Shown in pieces: positions 1 through 10,834 of a stretch of DNA of 64,000 bases. The DNA is from Dermanyssus gallinae (taxonomy: Eukaryota; Arthropoda; Arachnida; Mesostigmata; Dermanyssidae). The DNA lies in assembly GCA_003439945.1 (NCBI GenBank), contig QVRM01002117.1:62001-126000 (forward strand), given 5' to 3'. Position 1 is the first letter of the stretch, and every line of letters begins with the position of its first letter. A program made the position numbers and the translations under genes. The notes under the pieces are model-generated. The model was not told where the DNA came from, did not search any database, and saw only the letters and a list, made by a program, of their open reading frames with translations.

Positions 1-485
1 ACCTTGTATGATAAAACATTACATACCGGCGTTACTTCTCAACCAGCAATTGGACTACAATAAATTTGGCACTGAAATTTTCCATATAAATTATATATGT
101 GTTTTAATAGCGTGAGAGCAAAATTTTAAGTTATTGGGCATGAAAATTCGAGAATAAGACATCACATGACACCGATGTATATGGGATTTTTTTATAACAC
201 GGCTATTTGGATGACGACCCACTTCATCCGAATACTTTGTGTGTTCAGTTTCTCACTCGAACACTTTGTTCTCTTACAAACGCACATTTTGTGAATCTAA
301 TGTCAGGCCAGCCACCTCGGTTGACAATAAATTAAATTAAAAAATTAAAAAAATTAAAATACAAATATTGAATAATCTTCTTTGGATAACGTAGTGTGAC
401 ATTTAGAGATACGACTGGAGTGTCCGTCGTAATTGTGCGCACGACGGAGGAGAGGAACAAGCAGTTGTGTGTTCCGTCCAACTGA
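1..485. other. AT-rich stretch without a recognised gene
   Basis: No long reading frame and no known motif on either strand. It may include the 5' non-coding end of the mariner copy that follows, but I see no clear terminal inverted repeat. Confidence 0.5.
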
Positions 486-1000
486 CGCGGTAATGCATGT
501 GAGGATATCATGGCTTTCCGATAGTCAAATGCAACGATTGAGTACCAGCGACATGTTATTAGATTTCTGATTGCGAAAGGTGTTCAACAGCAAAAGGAAC
601 TACGTATGCGCCTAGCACCACAACACAGTTGTTCCGGTATCAAGAATACCCTGCGTTTTGTAGCACACCGGTGACGAGACTGAGTGACATCACATCGACT
701 CAGAGATAAAGTGGAAATGCAATTGAGTCGTCACCTCCCCAACAAGTCAAAGTCGCGTCCTCAGCAGGCAACGTGATGCTTGCTTACCGTCCTCTTTGAC
801 GCTCGAGGACCGCCGATACGCATTGAATCCTTGAGACGCGGAAAATCATTAACAGTGCCGTTTACTGTAAGATACTTCATCGTCAGCCCGCGCTTCAATC
901 CGGGCGAAAAACACAGTAAAGGAATAGCTCTTGTCACAGCCGCAGCACGAATTCTAAGTCTTGCTGATTCTATTTGAATATTGACTTCAAATAAATCCAC
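486..1000 (+). pseudogene. Decayed mariner transposase (DD34D type)
   Basis: Mariner transposases bind terminal inverted repeats and move DNA by cut-and-paste into TA sites. Near 530-600 the plus strand reads QRHVIRFLIAKGVQQQKELR, which matches the N-terminal helix-turn-helix start of mariner transposases (usual form 'EQR.VIKFL...G'). From about 720 it reads PNKSKSRPQQAT, then after a stop LTVLFDARGPPIRIESLRRG, matching the central block 'SPRPKKAR.QKSAGKVM.TVFFDARG...I.FLPKGKTI'. The stretch between these blocks is far too short, so the middle of the gene, including the first catalytic Asp region, is deleted. The reading frame also has stops. The copy ends near a (TA)n tract at 1034. Family assignment is by motif recognition; the subfamily is uncertain. 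Confidence 0.72.
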
Positions 1001-1031
1001 AGTATCGTGCCATACATATTCAATTGTACAC

Positions 1032-1066
<35 letters not shown>

Positions 1067-1998
1067 GAATGAAAGATTTGTTGTGTCTGCGAACTAATAA
1101 GCATATTTAGCTGATCCAATCACAAATGCTCATAACGTTGTGGTATAGCGGTTTACCTATTAGTGCTACTGCTATGGTTGTAGTTGTTCGGAGCTGGATT
1201 AGTTTTTGATCATGCGTGCATCATTCACCCCCTCGCTCGCGTTCTCTCTCTCTCTATCTCTCTCTCTCTCTCTGTCTCGTCGTTAGAACTCTGTTCTTCA
1301 AAACTCTACTAACATATTCATTATCAGCATATATGCAAGAATAGCCTAGTAGTAGTCGTTTGATAAGAGCAGAGAGTACGACAATCTGCCAGCCTGTTAT
1401 GACCCCGCTCAGCTCTTTGCTCCTCTCTAGAGCGCCTCCGACACTACTGACAGCCACCCCTATGGGCATCCAATTTTTCAGTCCCACAAAACATGAGAAA
1501 GCCGTATAATGGTAGGTCACCGACGCTCACAGAACAACGCAAATCTGTCAGCCGCATATATATATATATATATATATTCTTTTTTATTTATTCATTTATT
1601 TATTTAGATTATTTTATACATATATAGATATGTCAAAAGCACACAGGTTCGCTCGATGTTTGCTGCTGTCCACGAGGTCTTCGCTGTACAAGTTAACCCT
1701 CGCTCATTTTCCGATGTGTCGCGCTGAATATTAGCGCATACACAAATACCCCCTCCACAGGCACTCATACAGAGAAGCATCGCTAAATGGAGAGATCAGA
1801 AGCGGCCGCCTCCACGGGAGCCACCGCTCGATCCGTCAGAAAGGGAGTAGTACCCCTTAGAGTACCCCCACCGACCGGCTCCTGTAGCTGTATCCGCGGT
1901 CAGTCCACGCGGCACTCGCCTCGCCGAACATCCATTTGGTGGCGTCTGTACTCTAAACATTGATCGAGTGGACGGCTCGTTCGAAATACCCAGATTAC

Positions 1999-2050
<52 letters not shown>
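1999..2050 (+). repeat. (TTG)n trinucleotide microsatellite
   Basis: About 17 TTG/TGT units in a row, followed by a looser TTG/CTG-rich stretch to about 2130. No splice or coding context is visible. Confidence 0.95.
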
Positions 2051-2331
2051 GCTATTGTCGCCATTGCTGCTCTTGTTACTGTTGTTGCTATCACTGCTGT
2101 TGTTAATGTTGCTGCTATTGCGGCTGATGTTTTTGTCTCCGGTCGGCGCTGTTCATGTCGTGATATTCGCCGCTGCTGTTATTAGGAAATTTTAACACAA
2201 TAGGGAGACGACGATAACACGTCGTTTAGCAATGACGGCCTTGGGCGGCCGTTGGCGTTGACTCATTAAACGACGTTGCAGGTGCATGCGACCCTCAGTG
2301 AGGCATATTCATACTGAATGAGTAATAATGG

Positions 2332-2371
<40 letters not shown>

Positions 2372-4168
2372 AGCAGGAACCGCCCTATCAGACGAATTAG
2401 AGTTCGTATAATAAAAGATAAAGCAGAAGAGCCAACACTTACAAAATAGTTTATGTATGGCAGTTAAAGATACTCTCAGAATAAAGTGATCAGCTCAATT
2501 TCTTTATCCCTGATGTTGTTCGATAATCATAATAAACGTTTTTATTTACACAAAACAACAATGTGTCCGTTGAACTCGTGGAGAATCACCAGGCTATAAT
2601 TACGGTTAATGACTGTCACTGGCCCCGACGAACTCAGCAAATGCCCATCCAAACGCATCCTTAACTCAGCTGCGGAAAAGGGTTTTAACATTTTTCAACC
2701 TAAACATTTAATATTTCGCCAGACCCTTGACGAAAGGCAATTAAAAGGCGGGCGCACATGAAATGGCGTTTCCGGGCAGCCTAACGAAGAGCTACCATGC
2801 AAAATTCAGTAAGAATCAAAATCTGTAAATTTATAAACTTAATAATGCCGATAAATAAATAATAGATACCTGAGTATGTGTAACATGGAGGTATAGATCT
2901 GCAATTGAATAAATATGTTTGTTTTAAACCAGGCCGCATCTAGAGGCGCTTCTTTCTCAGTGACGGCTGAAGGGAGGCCCTGCTAGATGTCTTGCTACGA
3001 AAAACGAAAGACATACGCGCCTAGAGGAAACGACGCAATGAATGTGCTCGCTCCGTCTCTCTTTCAATGTGAGGGTCCTTCCGCGTCCGAAGCATGAAAC
3101 CCCCTTGATCAGTAGACGTCCCCACAGATCATCCTTATTTTTTTTAGAAACGCGATTTAGAAAGCCCACTGTTTATTTCTAGAACTGCTTATATTTACTA
3201 AAACGAGCTGTTTAGTTATTGCACTTTTTTAACGAGCACGTTAAGCATCTCGACCCAGTCAGGCTGCGCCGGGCAAAAACTTTTCAGTCCAATGCTTTGT
3301 CATCGTTCCGTCAGCTCTTACGCGTTACGGGAACGCCGACTACAGTGTCTATAGCCCACAAATACAGTTTTAATGCAATTTAGCGTGGCTCTGGCTACTA
3401 GTATTGTTTTGGGTTTCTTGGCTGCTATAATGTTGTTTGCCAGCGAGATGAATATGTGTTAATCTTCAGAACGACGCCTACTCTGCTAATAATGACAAAA
3501 AATATTAACCATTTTAATGGGCAATAATCTTATCGTCTACCGTATGTGTTTTACAACAGTGAGCAACCCTTTTCACGAGCATTTCCCATATAGGTACCGC
3601 TTCGTCATTGGTAATGTTGGCATCTAGTACTGATAAGCGCCTGTCTCTTCTTTTTATTTAACTCTTTCCGCCCCTCAAGGTACAAAAGCATTTTTTATAA
3701 TTATGTTTTTTTTTAAAACTAAAATATGCGTTCTAATTTTTTTAAATAATAGTGTGTTCATTTGAACTAAAGGAGATCCACCAAACCATAATTACAGCTA
3801 TGTTTTTTACCGCTAAGCAATTACCGCTACATGTTTTGAAAAAGTTAAAAAGCATTGATTCAAACGTACCCCAAACTCGTCAACAAAAAAGGGGTAATAT
3901 ATCGTCAAAAGAAAGATCACTTCCTACTACTATAGATTGAAAATAAATAACATAATAAGAGATTGCCACTGAAGAGGAATAAAAACTGGTTAACTGTTGC
4001 CAAGCCAACTAGTTATTTTCATTCTGGCAGGCTGTTAAAAGGAGAGCGCTACATCTAAGGATAAATTGACGCTCATGATTTGACGTCTCTACGATAGCCT
4101 ATATATGTATATAAATATTATGTAAAAATGTTTTTTGTTTGATCCTAATCAAAAACTTCATAGACGTA

Positions 4169-4169
<1 letters not shown>

Positions 4170-4223
<54 letters not shown>
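4170..4223. repeat. (AT)n microsatellite
   Basis: About 54 bp of pure AT dinucleotide, one of many such tracts in the window. Confidence 0.97.
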
Positions 4224-4225
<2 letters not shown>

Positions 4226-4239
4226 CGGAGAGTCGACAA

Positions 4240-4790
4240 ACGAGAAAAAGAGCTCAGAGCTCAATAAAGGAAAATATACTCGCATAGGCGATGACGACGA
4301 CGTTGATGTTCGTTCTTATTATTTGATGGCATTTTGAACTCGCCGCCTTATGGTATTGGGCATCTCACGAGGTAGAACGACTTTGTGGTCTGAACTTACC
4401 GGGTCGAATTCGCCGAAGTCCAAATGGCGCCCAGCCTGATTCTGTTGATCCCGAGAGATGCATCGTCTCTCTCGTCGACTTTGGCTGTTGTCGCTGGTCC
4501 CGTTGGCCATTTCGCGCGAAAAGCTCGCCCACGCTACCCATGCGGCATTGGCATTTTTTGAGTTTACGAACTTGTCTCGCAAGCATGACCTGGATGCTCT
4601 TATCGTCGCCCGCTCATTTTCCCTTAGAGCGGACGATCCGATTCCGATCTCGAACGTTCTTTCCCTTTCGCCCTCACCGCAATGTCTTTGGCAAGATCAC
4701 GTCTCGACTCTATCAGGAATTCCACAAATTACTGACAATGGGTAAACGCAAGGCCATTTGGTAAAATTGTAGATGCTCCACGTAGAGACG
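4240..4790. other. GC-richer island with overlapping unassigned reading frames
   Basis: Base composition is clearly higher in G+C than the flanks, and frames of 73-95 residues are open on both strands (plus 4458-4745, minus 4319-4582). None resembles a protein family I know, and no good splice sites frame them. It could be an untranslated exon, a promoter region or a decayed mobile-element fragment. Confidence 0.35.
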
Positions 4791-5829
4791 CACATCTATA
4801 CACATACAATCACATATAGAAAATATTGTGATGATTTATTAATCATTTAAAATACGTTTGCACACTCGGCAGTGCTCGCCTTATAGCAAGTAAGTTACGC
4901 ATTATATTTGCAATGTTTGCATCTGTCGTACAGACCGTATAAAGCTCTGATATCTACAAGCATATGTAGACCTGCCCGCACCCCTAAAAAGTAGGACAAA
5001 CGTTTTCACAGGCATTTCGGCAGTTGGTTCGACAGAAATTCGACTGAATTGATAACGTTACACTGTGCGGCACAAAGTAAATCGTTCTTTCAGACCTGAA
5101 TTGGCTTGCCAAAAGTCTACCGAATGTCTTAAAAGCCATTCAATTCTGCAAAATGTGATATATATATATATATATATATATATAGAACACACTTGTCGCA
5201 GCTAAATGGGGAAATATGAAGACTAACTTAATAATCGTGTTGGTATATTTATCAAAGTACTTGCAGTAGTGATGGTGGACTGTAACGATGTATCCATTTA
5301 GTGATACGGCAAACGAAAAGTTCTTTATGTGCTATGTGCGTGGCACGGCTTCGGGGGTCTCCGTAAGGTGGCTCCTTAGATAATTTGGAATATCAAACAA
5401 ATATTAAATATGTTGGCTTGCTGAACCTGTGCTAAGCACAAATGGTATTACCCATTAAAATATCACCGATCTATACATCACTGAAAATTATAGAACACCT
5501 CCTGCGGAGTCTTTTAGAGAGCACTTTTGTGCACCTTCAAGGATGCCAAGATTCTTCTTTATTTAGTATGTCCCCTACGCATGAGAGTAATATAAAAGTT
5601 TGTTTACAACCAGTGCTATGTATAGTTTAATACACACGTTTAAGTATTTTATGCACTTAAAAAATGTGTTTGCAATTTTTCGTCACGTGCATAATCTGTG
5701 ATCTAGGGCCCATATAGGAGTGCTTCAGCGTTAAATATATAATACTTTCCATGCTTAAGAACAACACCGTTTTTAGGTGACCGTTGCACATAACTATCTG
5801 CGTTCTCTGTTTTTTAAAGAGGACTAACT
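4791..5829. other. AT-rich stretch without a recognised gene
   Basis: Contains a (TA)n tract at about 5158-5184. Short open frames (62 and 84 codons) show no family resemblance. Confidence 0.5.
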
Positions 5830-6117
5830 GGAAAATGCGGATGCACACACGGTCACCACGGCGGGGAAGCCCCCTGTTAGCGTGGGCCGGTAATATGAGA
5901 TTCCAACCCACTAAAAACCAGTCATGTTCTCGTCCTCTGGCCTGACTGGGAAATGCTTGTGCATCTCTTCTCTCTCAACGGTCAGCGGGGGGCGAATCTA
6001 CTACTCCTGGCGGGTGTGTTCCCCGGGAGCCCCGGAGAGGGGGCGCCTAAGGGGTTGGCGCTCATATTCCTTGTAGTGTGGCTTTAAAAATGTTTAGATA
6101 TGATGTTCCAGTATGAT

Positions 6118-6480
6118 AGTGCTTCCGTCATTTTTTGCGGATGTCATGTAGGTTAAAAGCTGGAGTCTTCATTAAAAGCCGTAGGGATGCGCGCTGCTCT
6201 GTCCGTTCAGGGCACCTCAGAACAGTGTGCTCTGGGGTTTCCTCTGACACATCGCCGCAGTAGATCGAATGGAAGTCGTCGTGACCTGTCAGGATCTGGG
6301 TCGAGTAGAAGTTGAGACGCTCCTCGTCCTCTTTGCGCTGGGGATCGCCGCATAGACGGCGGCCCTGGGCTGCTTTCAGGTCCCAGGGGACCGTTCCAGC
6401 AAGAACGAGAGCCGCCGCTGCGCTGACAGTCCGGTTATTACCTTAAGAGCTCCGACTCTCTGGGTCCGACGCAAGCGGTT
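6118..6480 (-). pseudogene. LINE ORF2 C-terminal region with Cys/His cluster
   Basis: After several frameshifts the minus strand reads TQILTGHDDFHSIYCGDVSE, followed by ETPEHTVLRCPERTEQRASL. This matches the C-terminal 'LLTGHG.F..YL......C..C....T.EH....CP' block of R1/jockey type elements, probably a nucleic-acid-binding knuckle. One of the usual Cys residues is missing. Confidence 0.7.
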
Positions 6481-6489
6481 CCTGTTGAC

Positions 6490-8145
6490 GGCTTACTTTA
6501 GGGTGTCAGTGAGCCAGGCCGGAACTTTGTACAGGGCAACCGACTCGGTCGCGGACATGCTTATGCGAACTCTGGGTTGTTGAGGCCCGTAAGTGTTGGG
6601 CATATGCCGTGCGAACGTGTTGGCTGTCTTGATAGCCTTCTCTGTCGCCCGCCGCACGTGTTCGGTGCCGCGGAGACCCCTGTCTAGGGTGACCCTGAGG
6701 TACCTCACCTTGTTGACGACTGCTATCTCCTAGTCGTCTATGAGAAGGTGTAGGGCGAGGCAATTTCTCCGTCTCACCAAGAGTATGGTCTCGCTTTTAG
6801 CGGGGGCAAAAGCAAGACCCACCACCTGCATCCAGTGGGCAACATCGGCAAGTGCTTCATTCGCACGGCTCTGTAGCAGATTCGGGGTCCGGGCCTGGAC
6901 GGTGAGACCGAGGTCGTCGGCATAAGCTAGGAGGTTGACCCTGGAGGGAAAATCCCTTAGCCGCAGCACGTCGTCGTATGTTATGTTCCATAGCAGGTAG
7001 CCAAGTATGGAGCCCTATGGCAGCCCTGCAGTCATGCTAAAACAGGTTCCGTGAGACAATATTTTTCTGTCTTGTAGGTAGTTTGAAACGATTCGAAGTA
7101 GGTAAAAGGCGTTTTTCCTGTGGAGAGTCTCCACGATGACTCTCCGCGGTAAACTGTTAAAAGCGTTTCAGACGTCAAGCAGAATGGCTAGGTTAAGGTC
7201 CCGTCTTCTTGGCAGAGACTCGTGAAGGAGTTCGGCCTGCCGTATGGCGTCGATGGTTGAGTGGCGGGAGTAACTATGACTCTCTTTCCGGCGTCGGTCC
7301 GCTGGCGCGCGACTTCCGCGTGCTGCGGGACCTTCACGCGCCCACTTGAAAGTTAGTCAGACGGTGTAAACTCCCAATAGTAACTTTCTCGAGGTCCATT
7401 TTGTTGGCGCGGGAGGCAAGGCGTACGATATCAATTGAGTGGCAACGAATACATATTGTCATTTTGTCGTGGTCTATTTGAGGGCTGTTAAGGCTACTAT
7501 GAGTATACGGGGGAAGTGTGCTGCACATGGAACCCGGGCCGGACGGTTAACGCCCCGGGCTTTAGCAACCCGGTGGTACCGTCTGGGACGCCTGCTGCAT
7601 CGGCTTAATAGGCACAATAAGGGCGAGTTAGCCACATAAAAGCAGACCTCCCGATGAGAGGACCATCTGGCTCCGCTGCTGCCCTTCGCAGCGATGGGGA
7701 AGCCTTGCTCTGGAGTGGGCCGAGGGCATGAGTAGATTCCGGGGTGTAACGCGGAATTGCGAGGTGATCGCGTCTAATTGTCGGGTAGGAGTAGTGTGGT
7801 ACCTCCATTCCGAACCTCAATAGGGGGGAGGGTGGGGAATCCACTGGCCTGTATATTCAGGCTAGCAGGCATTCCCACAAGACCGCAAAACCCGTGTTGG
7901 GCTTCCAGTGGCAGGCCGTTCCCCTTCGCGAAGTCCCGGAGGCGAGCCTCCACGATGGACTCAATTGCTTTGGCCAGGAAGTGGAGTAGACAGATGGGGC
8001 GGTATGAGATGGTGCCCTTGGGTATAAGGACAAACCTGCGTCCTTCCATGCGTCGGGAAGCCTGTAGGTAAGGAGCGCAGTCGAAGTGCGGGTGCTGGGG
8101 GAAGAGCGCTTTGATTGTTTCCCGCGCCTCTTCCGGCGTTATCAA
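6490..8145 (-). pseudogene. LINE reverse transcriptase domain, R1-like (broken)
   Basis: Fingers: TISYRPICLLHFLAKAIESI and LEAQHGFCG near 8030-7900. Palm after frameshifts near 7210-6900: LNLAILLDV followed by NAFNSLP (first catalytic Asp block), GLP then GSILGYLLWN (the expected 'PQGS' Gln is a stop), and LLAYADDLGLTV with the YADD box at 6913-6924. VVGLAFAPAKSETILLVRRR follows and KVRYLRVTLDRGL stands where R1 elements have 'YLG..LD'. A later frame (6493-6708) holds ATEKAIKTANTFARHMPN. About 160 residues between fingers and palm (7770-7230) are badly decayed. Confidence 0.85.
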
Positions 8146-8599
8146 TATTCTGCGCTTGAAGGAGGCAGCCCCCTTACCATCTTCTACGGGCGGCCCCAGA
8201 GGTCGTTCTCAAACTCTCCGAGAAAGGCCCTCCAGGACCGTTCCTGGCTCCTGGAGATTTCCTTACGCAGGAGGGCCGCAGCCTCTTGTATTCTGCTCGA
8301 TGGTGTCAGGCAGCCTCTCCCTCGTGCGCGGATCGCTGGGCACGGGTGAGAAGCCGCGCCCTTAAGCACTTCTGTCTCAGTTGTCCGAGCGTGGCCTTTC
8401 ACCAGTGTTTTGGTATGCCACGGCGTGCCGGGTATGAGCTTCGGGCCTGGGAGGCCTCGCAGGCCGTTTCAAGAGGCCTCTGAGAGCCCACTACTGCGGT
8501 TAGCGGGCCCTCTGGGTCTTGAGTGATCTCCAGAGCCGTTCGGCTTCCTAGCGTCTGATGGGCGGATGCGGCGTTAACGGGTTTGTCGTCATGTAGGTA

Positions 8600-9120
8600 G
8601 CTACGTGGAATTCGATAATAAAATGGTCGCCGAGAGATTCTTCGTCCTGTAGAACCTTCCAGTTTAATATCTTGTTGGCGTCAGCCCGGCGTGTGATGAT
8701 CAAATCAATGCATAAGGTGCCCCGGCTCCCGTGTTAAAATGACGAGGTCCTCGGCCGCCAACCAGTCGAGGACTGCTGGGTGGTTCCGGCAGAGCCCCAT
8801 GCGCTAGCAGCGGCGTGAAAATTTCCAGTTATAACTAAAGATGGGACGTCATTGTGGTTAAAAGAGGAGGACAAGTCGTCTAAAAACCTGTTTAGGTCGT
8901 CAAGTGGAACATTGGGGCTGCAGTGGCAAGAGTAAAAACGCCCTACGTTCGCTACATCAATCCAGGTACAACCGTGGCCGCTGTCTTGTCCGGTGATACG
9001 GGTCTGGCTGCGACCTTCTAGTACGATGCACATCGTCTTGTCAGTGTCCGAGAGCCGGTTTTCCGCCCACCGGACGTTGGGTTCGCTGAGTAGCAGCAGG
9101 TCGGCTCCTGACCTGCTACT
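8600..9120 (-). pseudogene. LINE endonuclease domain (broken)
   Basis: The minus strand begins GADLLLLSEPNVRWAENRLSD, continues through YSCHCSPNVPLDDLNRFLDD and VITGNFHAAASAWGS, and ends with CIDLIITRRADANK and DHFIIEFHV after a frameshift. These match, in order, the '.QEP' block, the 'SPN.....F...L..L' block, the 'GDFNA...WGS' block, the '.DLI.T' block and the final 'SDH..I' block of LINE apurinic-type endonucleases, which nick the target strand to prime reverse transcription. The usual Asp of GDFNA is changed (GNFHA), which should weaken catalysis. At least one frameshift follows the WGS block, near 8750. Confidence 0.8.
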
Positions 9121-9359
9121 GACCTGTTAGAATGGTGAGAATGACACTGATAAGAGCAGAAATACCATTCACACTCGAACCCAAAAATCTGAACGGAAGC
9201 AATGAGTTACGACCTCTTAGTCACACGGCAAACGCTTTGTCTGAGACGTAGCTGTATCATGCAAGGAGACGTTATCCTATCTTTGTCACAGTTCTGTCGA
9301 GTGTGGATAGAAAGCAAAACACGCAGACTCGGAAAAGCGAATAACGTATTTCGAGCTGT

Positions 9360-9560
9360 CAAAGAGCTGCCACTTCGTGCCTATTGCTTTGGAGACACTG
9401 GATAGTGTAAATGCCGGTGCCTCGAAGTTTTTGAGGAGTCTCGCAAAACGTACAAAGAATATTACGGGCGACCGACGCAAAGCGATATTTCTGAGGCAGA
9501 TGATGTTATTGGTTGTTTATAGAGGGAACGTAGCTTTTATAGACACCATGAATTGTTACG
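9360..9560 (+). pseudogene. C-terminal fragment of a YLDD-type LINE
   Basis: The plus strand reads PIALETLDSVNAGASKFLRS followed by LAKRTKNITGDRRKAIFLRQ and VVYRGNVAFIDTM. From memory of the family this matches the extreme C-terminus of the LINE group whose RT carries YLDD (general form 'VE.LG..N.....FL.ELGRR....TGD.R...FL.QR.S...QR.NA'). It is only this tail and lacks RT. It lies upstream of a fragment that should precede it in the intact protein (9619-10170), so the two pieces are rearranged or come from separate insertions. Confidence 0.55.
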
Positions 9561-9570
9561 AAATAAGCGT

Positions 9571-9572
<2 letters not shown>

Positions 9573-9603
<31 letters not shown>
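9573..9603. repeat. (AAT)n trinucleotide microsatellite
   Basis: About ten ATA/AAT units, lying between the two LINE fragments and followed by AGGAGGAGGAGG. Confidence 0.95.
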
Positions 9604-9604
<1 letters not shown>

Positions 9605-9618
9605 GGAGGAGGAGGTCA

Positions 9619-10170
9619 TGGGAGCACTTCAAGGAATCTCTTGTGCAATTCAGGATAAGGTTGATGTTCTAAGTGGCTCTGTAATGTCCGGAGGAATTCC
9701 TCACGCTTTCGATACCAAACAAGAATTACTGGTAACGATTCGCCGATGACTGACAGGTATGCACCCGCTGGTGGCTCTATGCTTTTTGAGACACCGTCTT
9801 GGTTCACCAAGATTTGTCTACACGAACATGTCAGACTCTCCAATATATTGATGGTCTCTTAGCCTACGACGAGACCACAAAAGACATTCTAAGCGAAGTA
9901 CTAAACATTAACTTACAAAGGAACATGTGGGAGAGAGCTAGCCATATTATCAGGAACAAAGGTTTTGGAATAAAAAGAGCCTCAGATCTAGCTGCACTGT
10001 GCTTCGCTGCATCACTGAATCAATTTGGCTTCCTGGCGGAATCACTCATCGACGGGGATGCAAATATCGAGTTAAAAAGGCAACTATGGTGGCAGATACC
10101 ATTGTCACTTATTCAAGCGATAGTGATCTCTCTGATGTCGAATTTTGGTAAAATTTCGAACAACTTGCCA
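9619..10170 (+). pseudogene. LINE post-RT (thumb) fragment, YLDD-type family
   Basis: Plus-strand reading near 9760 gives VALCFLRHRLGSPRFVYT, like the 'H.A.FLL..C..IPKL.Y.LRT' block. The 124-codon frame at 9799-10173 gives LQYIDGLLAYDETTKDILSE, then ASHIIRNKGFGIKRASDLAA and LCFAASLNQFGFLAES. These match the conserved 'ASLPVR.GGLG.R.A..LA..AFLASA' block that follows the RT in this LINE family. One in-frame stop (about 9748) and a frame change occur near 9800-9830. No RT catalytic box is included. Confidence 0.6.
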
Positions 10171-10174
10171 TGAA

Positions 10175-10829
10175 AAACCGTTGCAAGTCAAGATAAGTAG
10201 CACCGAAACGACTGAATACATTGATAAAGTTTTCCTAGTCATATTTAGTCTTAAGCAGTTCAAGCATACAGTTACTCCCAGGGGCGGTACGTGAACTATT
10301 AGGTTGTTAAGAGGTTCTGCCTATTTGCGTTGATGTATCTTGATCTATAAATTATTATTTCTAAACCACTACTCTCAGATACGAGAGTATATTGACTCGT
10401 ATATTGACTTGTAAGTTATTGGATTGGAGTAAGGGCTTTTAAGGGCTGCGTAGTGGGCAAACGAGAGCCGTTCTAAAAATGATTGGTATTTTGGAATCTT
10501 CCAGGTAAAGTCTAGTAGAATTTTAGTTTCTGTAGGTGCCTAAGAGTGCTCTCTAGTCATGCATCGACGTCCCTTACGAGCGATGGCGTCTCTGCCAACG
10601 CATGGTTTTCAGTCGTAAGTGAACCGTCTGATCGAGCAACATATCTAAGCGGGTCTTGGTCCCGATACGTTTAAAAATAACTGAAGATGCTCTTCGTGTT
10701 TACAATTTTCACTAGGACATATGCTTCTAGCATGTGTTGCATTAAAACCGCTTTATTTAGTCGCTTTCGAGTGCGAGCAATTGGGTGGTTACGTTTTACT
10801 TTATAGATTCGTGATATGTCAATATATAT
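10175..10829. other. Stretch without a recognised gene
   Basis: No family resemblance on either strand. A short TATATATA run at about 10820-10832 directly precedes the transposon that follows. Confidence 0.5.
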
Positions 10830-10834
10830 ATATA

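Larger units (their letters stand above)
1001..4239. other. Intergenic or intronic DNA with microsatellites
   Basis: No recognisable coding sequence. It holds (TA)n at 1034-1063, 1556-1578 and 2339-2366, (TC)n at 1243-1278, a (TTG)n tract at about 1999-2050 and a long (AT)n tract at 4170-4223. The poly-Leu and poly-Thr reading frames over 1900-2195 are simply translations of the TTG repeat. Confidence 0.6.
5830..9125 (-). mobile_element. R1-like LINE retrotransposon, degenerate, nearly full ORF2
   Basis: Read on the minus strand, this stretch carries the parts of a LINE second ORF in the expected order: an apurinic-type endonuclease (about 9120-8600), a linker, reverse transcriptase (about 8145-6490), a C-terminal region with a Cys/His-like cluster (about 6480-6118), then a 3' untranslated tail reaching about 5830. 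Such elements copy their RNA into nicked chromosomal DNA. The YADD box, the 'GLAFAPAKSETILL' block after it and the endonuclease style resemble the R1 clade. Several stops and frameshifts break it, so it is a dead copy. The tail contains the motif TTTTAGTGGGTT (plus 5900-5916), also seen near 45.55 kb and 61.95 kb. ORF1 is not visible upstream. Confidence 0.85.

Noticed and set aside
1900..2195. Poly-Leu or poly-Thr proteins
   Set aside because: Direct translation of the (TTG)n microsatellite.
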